64,000 nucleotides of DNA, taken from NCBI GenBank assembly GCA_027943335.1, contig BSBK01000966.1, positions 558,001 to 622,000 of the forward strand, given 5' to 3'. The translations under genes were made by a program, and so were the position numbers. Source of the stretch: Chamaecyparis obtusa. Its lineage: Eukaryota; Streptophyta; Pinopsida; Cupressales; Cupressaceae. Positions 45,301-55,359 of this stretch are shown here, piece by piece (position 1 is the first letter of the stretch; the number at the start of each line of letters is the position of its first letter). Under the pieces are notes generated by a model, which saw nothing but the letters and a program-made list of their open reading frames with translations, searched no databases and was not told where the DNA came from.

Positions 45301-48300
45301 CTTTGACCCTGCTTCCATGGACCATCTTGAGGAAGCGCACATCATAGACCTAAACGATACAATGTATGAACCCTCAAACGAAGTCATGTCCATAAATCCT
45401 ATTGATGATACCTTATCCAATAATTCCTTAATTTTGATACATCCAGACCTCATTGATTGGGATCAAACTGAACCACATGACTTACTTTACTTCCCAAATG
45501 ACCAAGCCACAAACCAATACCTCAATGCGGTTGAACCCTCTTTCACCAACGAACTCAATACGGACATGATGACAACAGCAAGGGTCCAATCTCTTAGTCA
45601 AAAAAAAGAAAAAATAAAAAAAAATAAAAAAATGAAAAGTTCTATTGGTGAAAACCCAACTGTGGCACCATTAGAACCAAAAACAATGAAAATAAAAGAC
45701 GTTTCTTTTGGTGAAAACCCAACTGTAGCACCATTAGAAGAGAGATTGGATACTTTGCCTAAACATGAAGAAGAACGGTCATCTATTCTTATAGAACCAA
45801 CAGAAAAAGTTAACATTGGCACGGAACTAGAGCCAAAGGTTGTACACTTGGCTGCATCACTTACATCTATTGAAAGAGAGGACTTTATCAAATTCTTCCA
45901 AGAACAACAAGTAAATTTTGCATGGTCATATGCCGATATGCCTGGATTGGATCCTGATTTCATAATGCATCATCTGAATGTTAGACCCGGAGTTAAACCT
46001 GTGAAGCAAAAACTAAGGAAAATGCACCCACATGTGGCTCTTCTAGTCAAGGCAGAATTGGAAAAATTGTTAAAGGTGGGATTCATAAGAACAATAGCAT
46101 ATGCTGATTGGATCTCTAACATTGTGCCAGTTACTAAACATGATAAATCTATCCGTGTGTGTACGGATTTCAGAGATTTAAACCTTGCATGTCCCAAAGA
46201 TGACTTCCCATTGCCAAGCATTGATACCATAGTGGATTTGACAGTAGGTCACACAATGTACTCATTAATGGATGGATTTAGTGGCTACAACCAAATCAAG
46301 ATTGCTCCCGAAGACCAAGAAAAGATAGCATTTACTTGCCCTTGGGGTACTTTTTGTTGGAATGTTATGCCCTTCGGTTTAAAAAATGCTGGAGCTACAT
46401 ATCAAAGGGCCATGACAACTATTTTCCATGACATGATGCATACTTTTTTAGAAGATTATGTGGATGACATTCTAGCAAAATCCCACAATAGAGAAGAGCA
46501 TTTACAAATCCTAAGAAAAATATTCATTCGGTTAGAACAATTCAAAGTTAGACTAAACCCAAAGAAGTGTGCCTTTGGTGTCCAATCCGGCAAGTTATTG
46601 GGTTATATAGTGTCAGCAAAAGGCATTGAAGTTGATCCTGAAAAAGTACAAGCAATTCTAGAAATGGAGATTCCGAGAAATATTAGCCAAATGAGGTCAC
46701 TACAAGGAAAGATTCAATCAATAAGGAGATTTATCTCTCAATTAGCAAAAAAGTGTCACTCCTTCACCAGATTGTTACACAAGGACACTACATTTATGTG
46801 GGATGAAGAATGTGATAAGGCCTTTGCTACTTTGAAGACTTATTTGATAAACCCACCTATTCTTATGTCACCTATCAAAGGTAAAGAACTGTTGTTATAC
46901 ATATCAGCCACAGAAAGGTCTCTAGGCATATTGTTGGCACAAGAAGATGAGCAAGGAAAAGAAAGGGAAATCTACTATCTTAGTAGAACCTTAATAAAAT
47001 ATGAACTCAATTATTCATTCATGGAAAGAGCATGTCTAGCAGTGGTTTTTGCATCTCAAAAACTAAGACATTATATGTTGATGCATAAGATCAAATTAAT
47101 TGCCAAGATTGATCCTCTCAAATACTTACTAAGTAAAACTGCCTTAACAGGTAGAATAGCAAAATGGGTCATGATCCTAAGTGAATTTGACATTGAATAT
47201 GTTGATAGAAGAGCAATTAAAGGACAAGTGATAGCAGATCACTTAGCAGATAACCCAATGGAGTCTACACAAACCATGCAAATTGAATTTCCAGATGTAG
47301 AAATTGTCAACATAGAAGCAAAGACATGGAAGTTATATTTTGATGGATCTTACACACAAGGAGGTTCTGGAGCAGGTATATTATTGGCTACCCCTCAAGG
47401 ATACACCATTCCAAAGTCTTATAAACTCTTATTTCCATGCACCAATAATATAGCGGAATATGAGGCATTAGTCATTGGCATCAAAATGGCTTTAGAATGG
47501 AGTATTGCAGAATTACAAGTGTATGGAGATTCCCAACTCATAATCAATCAGGTTAATAATGAATACAATACCAAAGACATAACATTAATGAAATATAAAA
47601 CCTTGATTGATGGATGGAAGAAGTACTTTGCTTTGATCACATTTGAACAGATTCCAAGAGAAAAGAATAGAGCAGCAGATGCCATGGCTACCTTGGCTTC
47701 CTTGTTACAAAAACTAGATCAACATGAGAAGTATGAGTTCTTGGTGGAAGAGTTGGTAAAACCGGCATTTAACCTTCCTGACACCCAAATTGTTGCTCTT
47801 TTACATGGACATGACTCTCCTTGGTATGGACCCATCTATACTTACCTTAAAGACCAAGTACTCCCCATAGACCAAACTCGTGCCCAAAAATGTAACTTCA
47901 TACGCCAAGCCGCCCGTTACCTAATCCTTTCAGACACATTGTATCGTAAGGGTCTTGATGGGACGTTACTTAGATGTCTAGAGGAAGAAGAGTCTAAGTT
48001 AGCTTTACGCGAGGTCCACGAAGGCATTTGCGGGTCACACTCAAGCGGTTTTAATCTAGCTAAGAAAATCCTTCGTCTAGGGTACTTTTGGACAACATTA
48101 GAAAAGGATGCTTGTCAATTTGTGAAGACATGCAGCAAATGTCAATATCATGGTAATATGATACATGCACCGGCTCAAGAATTACACCCATTCATTACAC
48201 CATGGCCTTTTTATCAATGGGGTTTTGACTTGATTGGAATCATATATCCTCCATCTTCAAACGGACACAAGTATATCATCACAGCAACAGAATACTTCAC

Positions 48301-49078
48301 CAAATGGGTGGAAGCAGTTCCATTAATAACAGCAACCGGCAAACAAATTTCAATGTTCATTTTGAACCACATAATTTGCCGCTATGGTATTCCACATGCC
48401 ATTATCACGGATAATGGGAAACAATTCAAAAATCAGGATATTGATGAACTTTGCATGACATTTCACATTACACATCATTCATCATCCATTTATTATCCAC
48501 AAGGCAATGGACAAGCTGAGGCAACAAACAAAAATATCCTCAAAATATTAAAAAGATCAGTTAACAAATCAGGAAGAGATTGGCACGTGCAAATAAATCC
48601 CGCACTATGGGCTTACAGAACTAGTATCAGAACACCTACAGGAGCTACCCCATTCTCTTTAGTCTATGGAACCGAAGCAGTTCTACCATTAGAAGTTGAA
48701 ATTCCATCTCTACGGGTTTCATTAAGAGGATTGATCACTGATGAGGATTATAGGATTGCCAGACTACAACAATTGGAATTGTTAGAGGAACATCAGACTC
48801 AAGCTTATGAGCATTTAAAAGGTTATCAAAACAGGATTGCACACAATTACAACAAACACATCAAACCAAGAACTTTTCAAGTAGGAGACTTGGTACTAAG
48901 AGAAAATCCCAAAAATCAAGTTGAAAGGGAAAAGAAAGGAAAGTGGGAAGCTAATTGGATAGGCCCATTTGTGATAGCATCATCCTTTGGAATTGGAACA
49001 TATAAGTTATCAGATTGTAATGGTGAAGAATTACAAGAACCCATAAATAGCATTCATTTGAAGAGATTCTACACCTAA
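42365..49078 (+). CDS. Gag-Pol polyprotein of a Tat-lineage Ty3 element (2237 codons, intact)
   Basis: Order by residue of this frame: remainder of retrotrans_gag (1-125, FMHESTYLMRLFPRSLGGTA); Asn-rich linker (145-235); zinc-knuckle-like CEYHRIRGHPTNEC (about 294-307); aspartic protease with ALIDGGAGLNICTL (about 516) and NILLGRPW; G-patch with QKMGYKGRGPLGQ (about 815-845); RT (about 1180-1440) with YVDD at about 1368; a degenerate first RNase H (about 1510-1610, LYISATERSLGILL lacking the usual Asp); an archaeal-type RNase H (about 1655-1780) with FDGSYTQGGSGAG, AEYEAL, YGDSQLI and AADAMA; integrase (about 1885-2065) with an HHCC finger, WGFDLIG, TDNGKQFKN and GNGQAEATNK; and a C-terminal W-GPF region. 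Frame start is not a real start, as it begins after the gag frameshift. It ends TAA at 49076-49078. Confidence 0.96.
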   Translation: MSLEFMHESTYLMRLFPRSLGGTAMDWFSKLPSGIKSFEELASKFVTHYSYNIKHEVTMITLCNMKQQEGEAFLTFLQRWRTAFARYPRSVPEKEKMDIFINGLRSELNYRLRMQCPKTFQDLIDNGITTEEVLIKSGELKLHKENKNNSNSNNNNTNNNNNPNKSWYNNNSHYAARNNNKGIVNDGVVESSNLKVIPFALTKTPNQVNNANQAYNAPSNNNNNANKNNQGNKDQNSKYDKYLKPTPARHFTPLGESLETALKTLIANNVITLPAIKPYEPDHKPGWWDAKHHCEYHRIRGHPTNECLQLKNVVQDLIDNNIITVDGPQSNEDHTAFKQPFYKHDKGESSNGKKQSANNLNFAPSYDHIVNAIIINEQPQKEATNVITRGQNSRMTLQGIVPQNTNIPPSNIVVKQSPTAARPYSLVDQLQRTPAQISILELLKLSPNHKEILEKALEETHVSTTLGEEKFQNMVGHLVAPHCLSFSDQDDMSITHPQNLPLHIEVLIERHRVKRALIDGGAGLNICTLSLVKSLGFSESCIDPTKKITIKAYDEAERASKGMIVLPIQVGPVKKETKCQVLDMKLTYNILLGRPWIHEMQAVPSTYHQCIKFPYMGEEITIGGDSNPFQYCNALKPLHELYIPHNREGVVPRITNEDAQNPLQASSTTSTKGKEKVSYEGPNVMESPCVAPKLETVIYKPTKEEKEQAKADHYQYMSEMMNKFDKQCKISSKGVGEYSVSLFDMPMSPKSHGKPSKEHLPHKYNSYFVREDSKETWDKEEDDVLQWLYHDEDGTLDTSMERIQHVNIQTEQYGKGFDIMQKMGYKGRGPLGQRNRGLLEPIEPVWRASHEKSGVGFQHKGESSSPMHDFHPQINALESEGDSDDSRDYEWDTLSDESCQDKEVIVIHTYAKIPKQDAPINEESSIQRPNIEQASSSGAWIETFWTPSEEGNSNVSFNPLVAFPTLFPVEVDEDSSEGDFDPASMDHLEEAHIIDLNDTMYEPSNEVMSINPIDDTLSNNSLILIHPDLIDWDQTEPHDLLYFPNDQATNQYLNAVEPSFTNELNTDMMTTARVQSLSQKKEKIKKNKKMKSSIGENPTVAPLEPKTMKIKDVSFGENPTVAPLEERLDTLPKHEEERSSILIEPTEKVNIGTELEPKVVHLAASLTSIEREDFIKFFQEQQVNFAWSYADMPGLDPDFIMHHLNVRPGVKPVKQKLRKMHPHVALLVKAELEKLLKVGFIRTIAYADWISNIVPVTKHDKSIRVCTDFRDLNLACPKDDFPLPSIDTIVDLTVGHTMYSLMDGFSGYNQIKIAPEDQEKIAFTCPWGTFCWNVMPFGLKNAGATYQRAMTTIFHDMMHTFLEDYVDDILAKSHNREEHLQILRKIFIRLEQFKVRLNPKKCAFGVQSGKLLGYIVSAKGIEVDPEKVQAILEMEIPRNISQMRSLQGKIQSIRRFISQLAKKCHSFTRLLHKDTTFMWDEECDKAFATLKTYLINPPILMSPIKGKELLLYISATERSLGILLAQEDEQGKEREIYYLSRTLIKYELNYSFMERACLAVVFASQKLRHYMLMHKIKLIAKIDPLKYLLSKTALTGRIAKWVMILSEFDIEYVDRRAIKGQVIADHLADNPMESTQTMQIEFPDVEIVNIEAKTWKLYFDGSYTQGGSGAGILLATPQGYTIPKSYKLLFPCTNNIAEYEALVIGIKMALEWSIAELQVYGDSQLIINQVNNEYNTKDITLMKYKTLIDGWKKYFALITFEQIPREKNRAADAMATLASLLQKLDQHEKYEFLVEELVKPAFNLPDTQIVALLHGHDSPWYGPIYTYLKDQVLPIDQTRAQKCNFIRQAARYLILSDTLYRKGLDGTLLRCLEEEESKLALREVHEGICGSHSSGFNLAKKILRLGYFWTTLEKDACQFVKTCSKCQYHGNMIHAPAQELHPFITPWPFYQWGFDLIGIIYPPSSNGHKYIITATEYFTKWVEAVPLITATGKQISMFILNHIICRYGIPHAIITDNGKQFKNQDIDELCMTFHITHHSSSIYYPQGNGQAEATNKNILKILKRSVNKSGRDWHVQINPALWAYRTSIRTPTGATPFSLVYGTEAVLPLEVEIPSLRVSLRGLITDEDYRIARLQQLELLEEHQTQAYEHLKGYQNRIAHNYNKHIKPRTFQVGDLVLRENPKNQVEREKKGKWEANWIGPFVIASSFGIGTYKLSDCNGEELQEPINSIHLKRFYT

Positions 49079-51171
49079 AACAGATGAAAGAGTATAAAGA
49101 GTATCAAATGAGAGAGCATCATAATTATTGTACATAATTGAAAATGGAAAATACCAAAAACATAATTGAAAATGGAAAATACCAAAAACATTTAAAAATG
49201 GAAAATTCAAAAACATTGGAAAAGAAGAAAGATCAAAAACAGTGGAAAATTGAGCCTGAAGAAAGCAAAAACATTTGAAAAACTATCTCTTGGTGAAAAC
49301 CTAGCAAATAGGCGCCAAGGTGATAATGAAAAAAAAAAAAAAAAAAAAAACAAACAAAAGAAAAAAATGAAAAAAATGAAAAAAGAGAAAAAGTGCCTTG
49401 GTGAAAACCTAGCAAATAGGCGCCTTGGTAGCAAAAAAAAAAAAGAAGAGAATACCCAAAAGTGAAAACTTGGTAACAAGCTCTTTTGGTTCCCTTAAGT
49501 CATTTCCTTCCTAGTCACATGTGTATATAATGCATCTCATCATCCCATTTGTCTAAACCTTCATTGCATCCGTCATTTGTACATAGTCATAATAGCAGTT
49601 TGTAGCACCATCCTTTGCATTGCCTAAAGTTGTCAAAATTGATACATCAAATACTTGGGGGCAGCATAAACGGATTGGAAAGTGGGTACCTCAAAAAGGA
49701 TTCATATGAACAACATTCAGTCACAAGCAGAAAGAGATCAACATTTTCAGAAGAGAGATCAGATTTTTGTAAACCTTTGATTGATAACAAAAAAAGTTGA
49801 CTACCACAACAAAATCCTTGAAGCCTAAATTGACTTATTATTCAGGATTAAAAATCAAAAATCATGTCATGATCAAACACTTGGAAATATATTTTGTTGA
49901 AAATCAGAAAACAATGCAAAACACTTAGATAGATTCTTTTGAAAAGTTGGTTAAAAATCTGTTTACTTACATTCATTCAATTTGTATCAAGTCTTTTTAG
50001 CTCATCAATGATGTTTCGACTAGATTGGCAATGATGGAGACATGATATTTTTCTTGACTATGACGTGACTGTTTGGAGGAAAATTCATTGCCTTATGAGA
50101 ATTCATCTAAAGACATGGTCATCAAAGAACCATCGAGGATTATCTTATAAAACAATGAGTTAACCTTTGTTTGTTTACGCAACCGGATACCTTGGATATT
50201 TAGATTCTTCATATCTAAATGACAAAATCCACTTGCAACATAGAATCCGACAAAATCGGTATTCGTACTCTCATGATTTTTTTGAAATCAGTGATAGTCG
50301 TATCGATGAGACCGATGGGAAAGAAAAACGGAGGTTACCATATGAGCAGTAAATAAAAAAGCGATATTCATATCATCATGTCAGTGGGCAGTGGTGATTG
50401 TATCGACTTTCCGGTCCCAAGTGCTCAATGATGAAAATATATCCTCAAGGCATTTATTTGCTAAAAGCTAGTGACACTTAGCTGCATTCATAAAAAGGTT
50501 AAATGCATTCTCATGTTAGATTAATTGCATGTGCATTTTTTTTTTTCCCAAGGGTTTTATTTTCGCATCAAAAAGGGGGTACATGACATCATTAACAGGG
50601 TTAAATCAACAAGGACAACATCATTTCAACATCATCTTTTCTACAAAAATAAAAATATATGAGATTATACTTTTTGCATTCATTCCATATCATTAATCAT
50701 TACATAGATATTATCAAAGAAAAGAAGGAAATAATCATTTACATGTGCATACATACAGATTGCATACATGAGAAATAACATATCAAAACTGCATCCATAC
50801 ATGAAGAAGAAATGCATCCATTTATCTATATCATACATAAGATACGTTGCATCCATAGCCAATATTCATCCAAAAACAAATGCATTAGATAAACACATAT
50901 AGCAGCATCTAAAGGAAATCTCATATATCATCAAGTAAAAGCAGGAAAGATCATAAATGTTCTCATATCACACGTCTACTCATAACTCCATATATCAAGT
51001 ATAACAATGATGTCATAAAACTCAACTCTATAATCGCCCATCAACAGGGGCATCAATGTCAAATAAGTGTCAAAATACAACTGGAAAGGTGACACCAAGG
51101 TCACAAGACTATGGTACAATATCAAGTATCTCAGTATCAGTACATAAATGATCAATAAGAGCACTCATAGC
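49079..51171. other. Non-coding region 3' of pol in the Tat element
   Basis: 28-bp repeats of the form CATAATTGAAAATGGAAAAT plus ACCAAAAA at 49131-49245. Two copies of TTGGTGAAAACCTAGCAAAT plus AGGCGCC at about 49291 and 49398, separated by an A20 run. A T-rich run at about 50539-50549 and an internal purine tract AAAAAGGGGG at 50571-50580. No gene is seen. Confidence 0.6.
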
Positions 51172-52872
51172 TCATCTCTCGTCACCACTGGGAGGAGGTC
51201 CTGGAGGAGGCTGTGATGGAGGCTGTGATGGAGGCTGCTGAGGAGGTGTCTGACCAACCATAGCAACAAGGAGAGGAACCAAGGGAGCCAAACTCGATAC
51301 CAACTGCTGAATCATAGATGACATCTGTGACACCTCTGTCTGTAATGCTCCCACATCTGCTCGTAGCTGGGTAGTACTAGAGCTCTCTCCAACCTCATAG
51401 GTACTCTGAGGATCACCTGTATCTATAGGATCTTTTCCCCGATCACGGGAAAAAGCTGCTGGCATCTGCTGTGCACCTGTATCCTGACCATCCACAGTAG
51501 CCTGCTGTAATCCTACTCTTGTATCCTGTCCTGTACCTGGATCCTGTCTAGCAGCCCTCACATGATCCTGACGATCTATCCTCTGTCTCTGTGCTACTGT
51601 AGGACGAGGAGGAGGAGGAGGTGCCTGTACCGGTGCATCTCTCGCTCGTCCTCTGAGCCTAATCACTGCCCTACCTCAGGGTCTACCTCTTCATCTCCTC
51701 CCACCACCAACATCATCACCATCATCATCTCGCCCAGGTACTGGCTCTGCAGGGTCTGTAAAGCGAGGCATCGGATGCTCCATCAACCAAGCTAGATACT
51801 CCTGTGTGACTCCGGCATCTCTGATGTGTAACCTCATGTCCCAATCCATATAACCCAGTAATGATATCTGCTCTATAGCGTCATCATATGAAGGCATGTG
51901 ACCCCAAGTAGCACGCTCTGCACTAGAACAAGCATATACTGCAGATCCCTGAGGCATAGGCTGAATCCGCCCAAACTGTCGTAGTACTCTCCCTGCCAAG
52001 AATCTCTCAAGAACAGAGTCGATCCTGCCGATCATCCATCGAGGAGCAAACATATATGGTAACTCCAAGCTATCCTCTCTCCAATCCTCGACCTCAACAT
52101 ATGGTCTCCAATAGACCTCATCCATGTCATCAATCTGCCGTCACCAATACTCCAAGTGACCCAAGTGATGCTGTGTCACCATACCAGTATACTGCCATGC
52201 AAAAGGATATCCTAGAGGACGATCTCGATCTGATATAGGATGACTGACTGGTAAGTGCTCCCATATCCACAACTGTAAAATATGAATCCCAGTAGATAAT
52301 GAGGCTGATCTCCTGTAAACCACCTCATGCAGATCGTGATAAAGCTGTGCCAGCACACAAGATCCCCAGTCAAAGCGTCGAGGATGATGTAGCAAATCCT
52401 CGATAATCCTGCCCCATCCCACTGAAAATCCGCGACCTCGCCGATCAGGTAATAAAACACCACCAATGATAGCACCTAATAAGGCTGGTAAAACAGGAAA
52501 TGAGGCAAACTGAGGCCATAAGATACAATCATCACCAATCGACGGATCTCCGAATACTCGTCGACAATAGGTCCCGTCATAGACTGCATCATAATATACT
52601 ATCTCTCCATGAGTCGGGATCCATAGCAATCTGTAAACATCCTCCGGTGTAATAGTCATCTCGCCCTGTGGTAGCCAAAATGTGTTTGTCTCAGAGTGCC
52701 AACGCTCTGCGACAGCAGTAATCAAACCTCGGTTCATCTGGAACCGAGGAAGCTCTAGTACGCATAGTAAACCGCAGCACCTAATCACTCGCCTCTCGGC
52801 GTCAGTCAACTGGGTCCTAAGCTCCATCACCCAGTGTGGTACAGTCTGAAGGTACAGCACAGGGACATCCTC
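51172..52872 (-). pseudogene. Antisense plant mobile domain (PMD) ORF
   Basis: The minus-strand frame from about 52872 to a TGA at 51174-51172 has three internal TGAs (52141, 51688 and 51673 region) that fit Arg (CGA). N-terminal 250 residues: the PMD/aminotransferase-like fold, with QLTDAERRVIRCCGLLCVLE, AVAERWHSETNTFWLPQGEM, TITPEDVYRLLWIPTHGEIV and DWGSCVLAQLYHDLHEVVYR. Then a region with PRWMIGRIDSVLERFLAGR, a basic linker (RGRARDAPVQAPPPPPR) and a Pro-rich end (PPQQPPSQPPSQPPPGPPPS). PMD proteins in plants act in gene silencing and occur in transposons. The start is probably a splice junction: AAACAG/GAGGATG at 52873/52872. It lies inside the Tat element in the opposite orientation to pol. 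Confidence 0.85.
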
Positions 52873-53262
52873 CTGTTTAATCAAAACAAGGAAATCACAT
52901 GAGTAACTTACTATCAGGAAATCAAACAATCAATCATGGTCATCAATTTAAATATACCTATCAGACTTACCAATCCTAACTCTAAGCATTGAGGAAGGAC
53001 GATCCTAGTTTTATGTCTCTAAGCATTTGAGCATAAAATGAATGGACATTTAGATCCATGATCTATCATTCGTGATGAAGATTGATTAACCTTATTCTTC
53101 GATATTATAGTTACCTATGTCCTAATTCGTTGTTGAAATCAAACAAAGGGAATACCCTAACTAAACATTCGATTGAATTCATTGACGTGATCGATATCAA
53201 TCAAGTTGACGCAATCAAGCAATCAGACATCCTAGAAAAGTTTGAAATAAACAAATTTTTTC
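52873..53262. other. Possible intron / 5' region of the antisense PMD unit
   Basis: AT-rich. On the minus strand it ends in a pyrimidine-containing tract and AAACAG. No gene. Confidence 0.35.
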
Positions 53263-53585
53263 TTACGCGACTTTTCTTTCTGGCGTCATTTCTTTTACCA
53301 GAGGCGACATTTCTTTGCTCAAACGCGTGATTTTATTCATCCGCGTGACTTAATTTCACGGAGGCGGTATAAGATTTTCCGCAGGCGACATCTTATTATC
53401 ACGCGACACCTGATTAAAATGATTAAAATCCTAAGCGACATTAAATTATCCTTAGGCGACACAAGATTTTCTAAATGCGTGAAAATACCTAAGGGAGGCG
53501 ACATCAAATTTACTACAGGCGACATTTAAAATTTTCAGGCGATATTAAAATGCACGGAGGTGACATTTCTTTTCACGAACGCAGA
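53263..53585 (-). promoter_or_regulatory. Leader array of CGC-centred motifs (antisense side)
   Basis: About 15 copies in 320 bp of the same motif as at 39538-40225, but on the minus strand: ATGTCGCCTCTG, ATGTCGCCTGCG, ATGTCGCTTAGG, ATCACGCGTTTG, TTCACGCATTT, ATATCGCCTGAA and GTGTCGCCTAAG, read 5'->3' on minus. It lies upstream of the antisense PMD ORF, as the other array lies upstream of gag. Confidence 0.7.
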
Positions 53586-54039
53586 ATTTAAATTTTTAAA
53601 AGCATTAAATAAGGTCATAAATGCAACTTTAAAGACATGCGGAAAATTTGAATGACATACCGGAGGACCATCGGTCGCTCTCCGACTGAACCGGCGCGCT
53701 CTCTCAAACCGATGCTCGCGATGTGGGACCACCATCGTCTCCAAAAGGCTAATATCAGAGCTCAAATCTCAAGAAGGAATGGTGCAAATGAATAGTAAAA
53801 TGAGGGGTTTTACCCTATTTAAGGTGAAATTGGTCCTCATAAACACTTAAAAAATGCACTTTGAACCTATCATAGGACATTTTCATTAATCGGGGCATGA
53901 ATCAAACTTGATTATTTCTTTCAAACGGTATCAGAAATCAAAACATATTCCAACTACTCAAACTCGTTCAAATCAAGGAATTAATATGTTTTATTTCTGA
54001 GGGGGCATCAGAGTATCAAATGGGCATCACATCAAAAAC

Positions 54040-54300
54040 ATTTATCAGTGGGGCATATCATATCATATCAGTATCATATCATAGCAATATCATATCATAT
54101 CAGTATCATATCATAGCAATATCATATCATATCAGTATCATATCATAGCAGTATCATATCAAGATATCAGTATCATATCATATCATATCAAGTATCATAT
54201 CAGGAGGCAAATCAATTGCATATCATCATATCAAATCTATCATCATATCAAATCTGTCATCATATCAAACATATCAAACCTATCAACATATTAGCAATCA
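54040..54300. repeat. ATCAT/ATCAGT-type minisatellite
   Basis: Repeated ATCATATCATATCAGT and ATCATATCATAGCAAT units, then ATCATATCAAATCTGTC units, just upstream of the PPT of the Tat element. Similar looser repeats continue to about 54480. Confidence 0.85.
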
Positions 54301-54520
54301 ATTAACCCAGGACCTTTATCAGTGAACCCAGGACCTATCATCATATTAGGACCCATATCATATCAGAGACATCAGAATCATATCAGCACCATCATCAGAG
54401 GCACATCATCGTCATCAGGAAGTACATCAATCAGAACGATCAGAGGCATATCAGAACCAGGACCTGAATCAGATCATCATACTAAGGGAATCTTTGAATC
54501 GGTGTTCTTCGCACATCGAC

Positions 54521-54535
54521 TCAAAGAGGGGCATT
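54521..54535 (+). other. Polypurine tract of the Tat element
   Basis: TCAAAGAGGGGCATT directly before the 3' LTR. Confidence 0.75.
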
Positions 54536-55359
54536 TGTAGACATGGAAAATTGGCAAAGGCTTAATTCAATCAAAAGGTGCAATCAAGTCATCAAAATAG
54601 CACTAAAAATCGATAAATGGAACAAAGGCAATTCAAATCAAAGGAAAATTCAATTAAATGATTAAATGATTAAATAAGGCTTGAAAAGAGGAAAAACACT
54701 AAGAAATTGATTAAATTCAATTAATGACATAGTTGTTGAAATGAAAAATCAAAATGAACCTCTTACCCTTCATGGCTAAATTTAATTACTTTAATTAATT
54801 AATAAATATGAAATTCCCTCAACAAAGGAAAAAGGAGACAAAATGGACACAAATCACTCACTTTTGTTGAAATGGTCCAGCCTTTTGAAACCATTTAAAT
54901 GTTTGTCCCCCCATTTAGGGACAAAGCAAAGCCAATTGACCTTACCCAAGCATAACCATGGTTATCTCACTCTACCCCCTACCCTTGGGAAAATCTTATA
55001 AATAGAAGGCATTTTGAGGCATTATTCATCCACTCCATATCTTTGAATTGCAGCAAAGCTCTTGCAATTTGCATCCACACCACTCACTTAGCATTTTCAT
55101 TGATATTTAGCTTAATTGTTGATCATTTTAGGGATTTTCTTATCAAATAGAGCTAGAATTTGATAATTAGATCTATTTTGCATATCATTCTTAGTTCAAT
55201 TCTCATAATTAGAGTGTCACTAGTGAGGATTTGCAGCTGAGAGCCTCATTTACCACTTCAATTTAGAGAACCATGAGATATTTAGATTAGTTTGCTTTGA
55301 ATAGTGTAAATTCTCTTTAAATTTTGTTATTTCATGAAGGTGTAAATCACTCACACACA
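54536..55359 (+). repeat. 3' LTR of the Tat element (824 bp)
   Basis: Identical to the 5' LTR except for three substitutions and a 20-bp deletion. Followed by TSD CTAGC. Confidence 0.97.

Larger units (their letters stand above)
38579..55359 (+). mobile_element. Complete Ty3/Gypsy element, Tat lineage, 16.8 kb, TSD CTAGC
   Basis: LTRs at 38579-39422 and 54536-55359 start TGTAGACATGG and end CACTCACACACA. TSD CTAGC lies at 38574-38578 and 55360-55364. The LTRs differ by three substitutions and one 20-bp indel, so the insertion is recent. Order: LTR, PBS, motif-rich leader, gag-pol with an archaeal-type second RNase H (the mark of the Tat lineage), repeats, antisense PMD ORF, mirrored motif-rich leader, ATCAT-rich repeats, PPT, LTR. 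It is the youngest large feature in the window. One base loss in gag and three stops in the antisense ORF are the only lesions noted. Confidence 0.97.

Noticed and set aside
42788..46230. Minus-strand and alternate-frame ORFs over the polyprotein
   Set aside because: Shadows of the gag-pol coding frame; Asn-codon runs read as Ile/Val-rich on the other strand.
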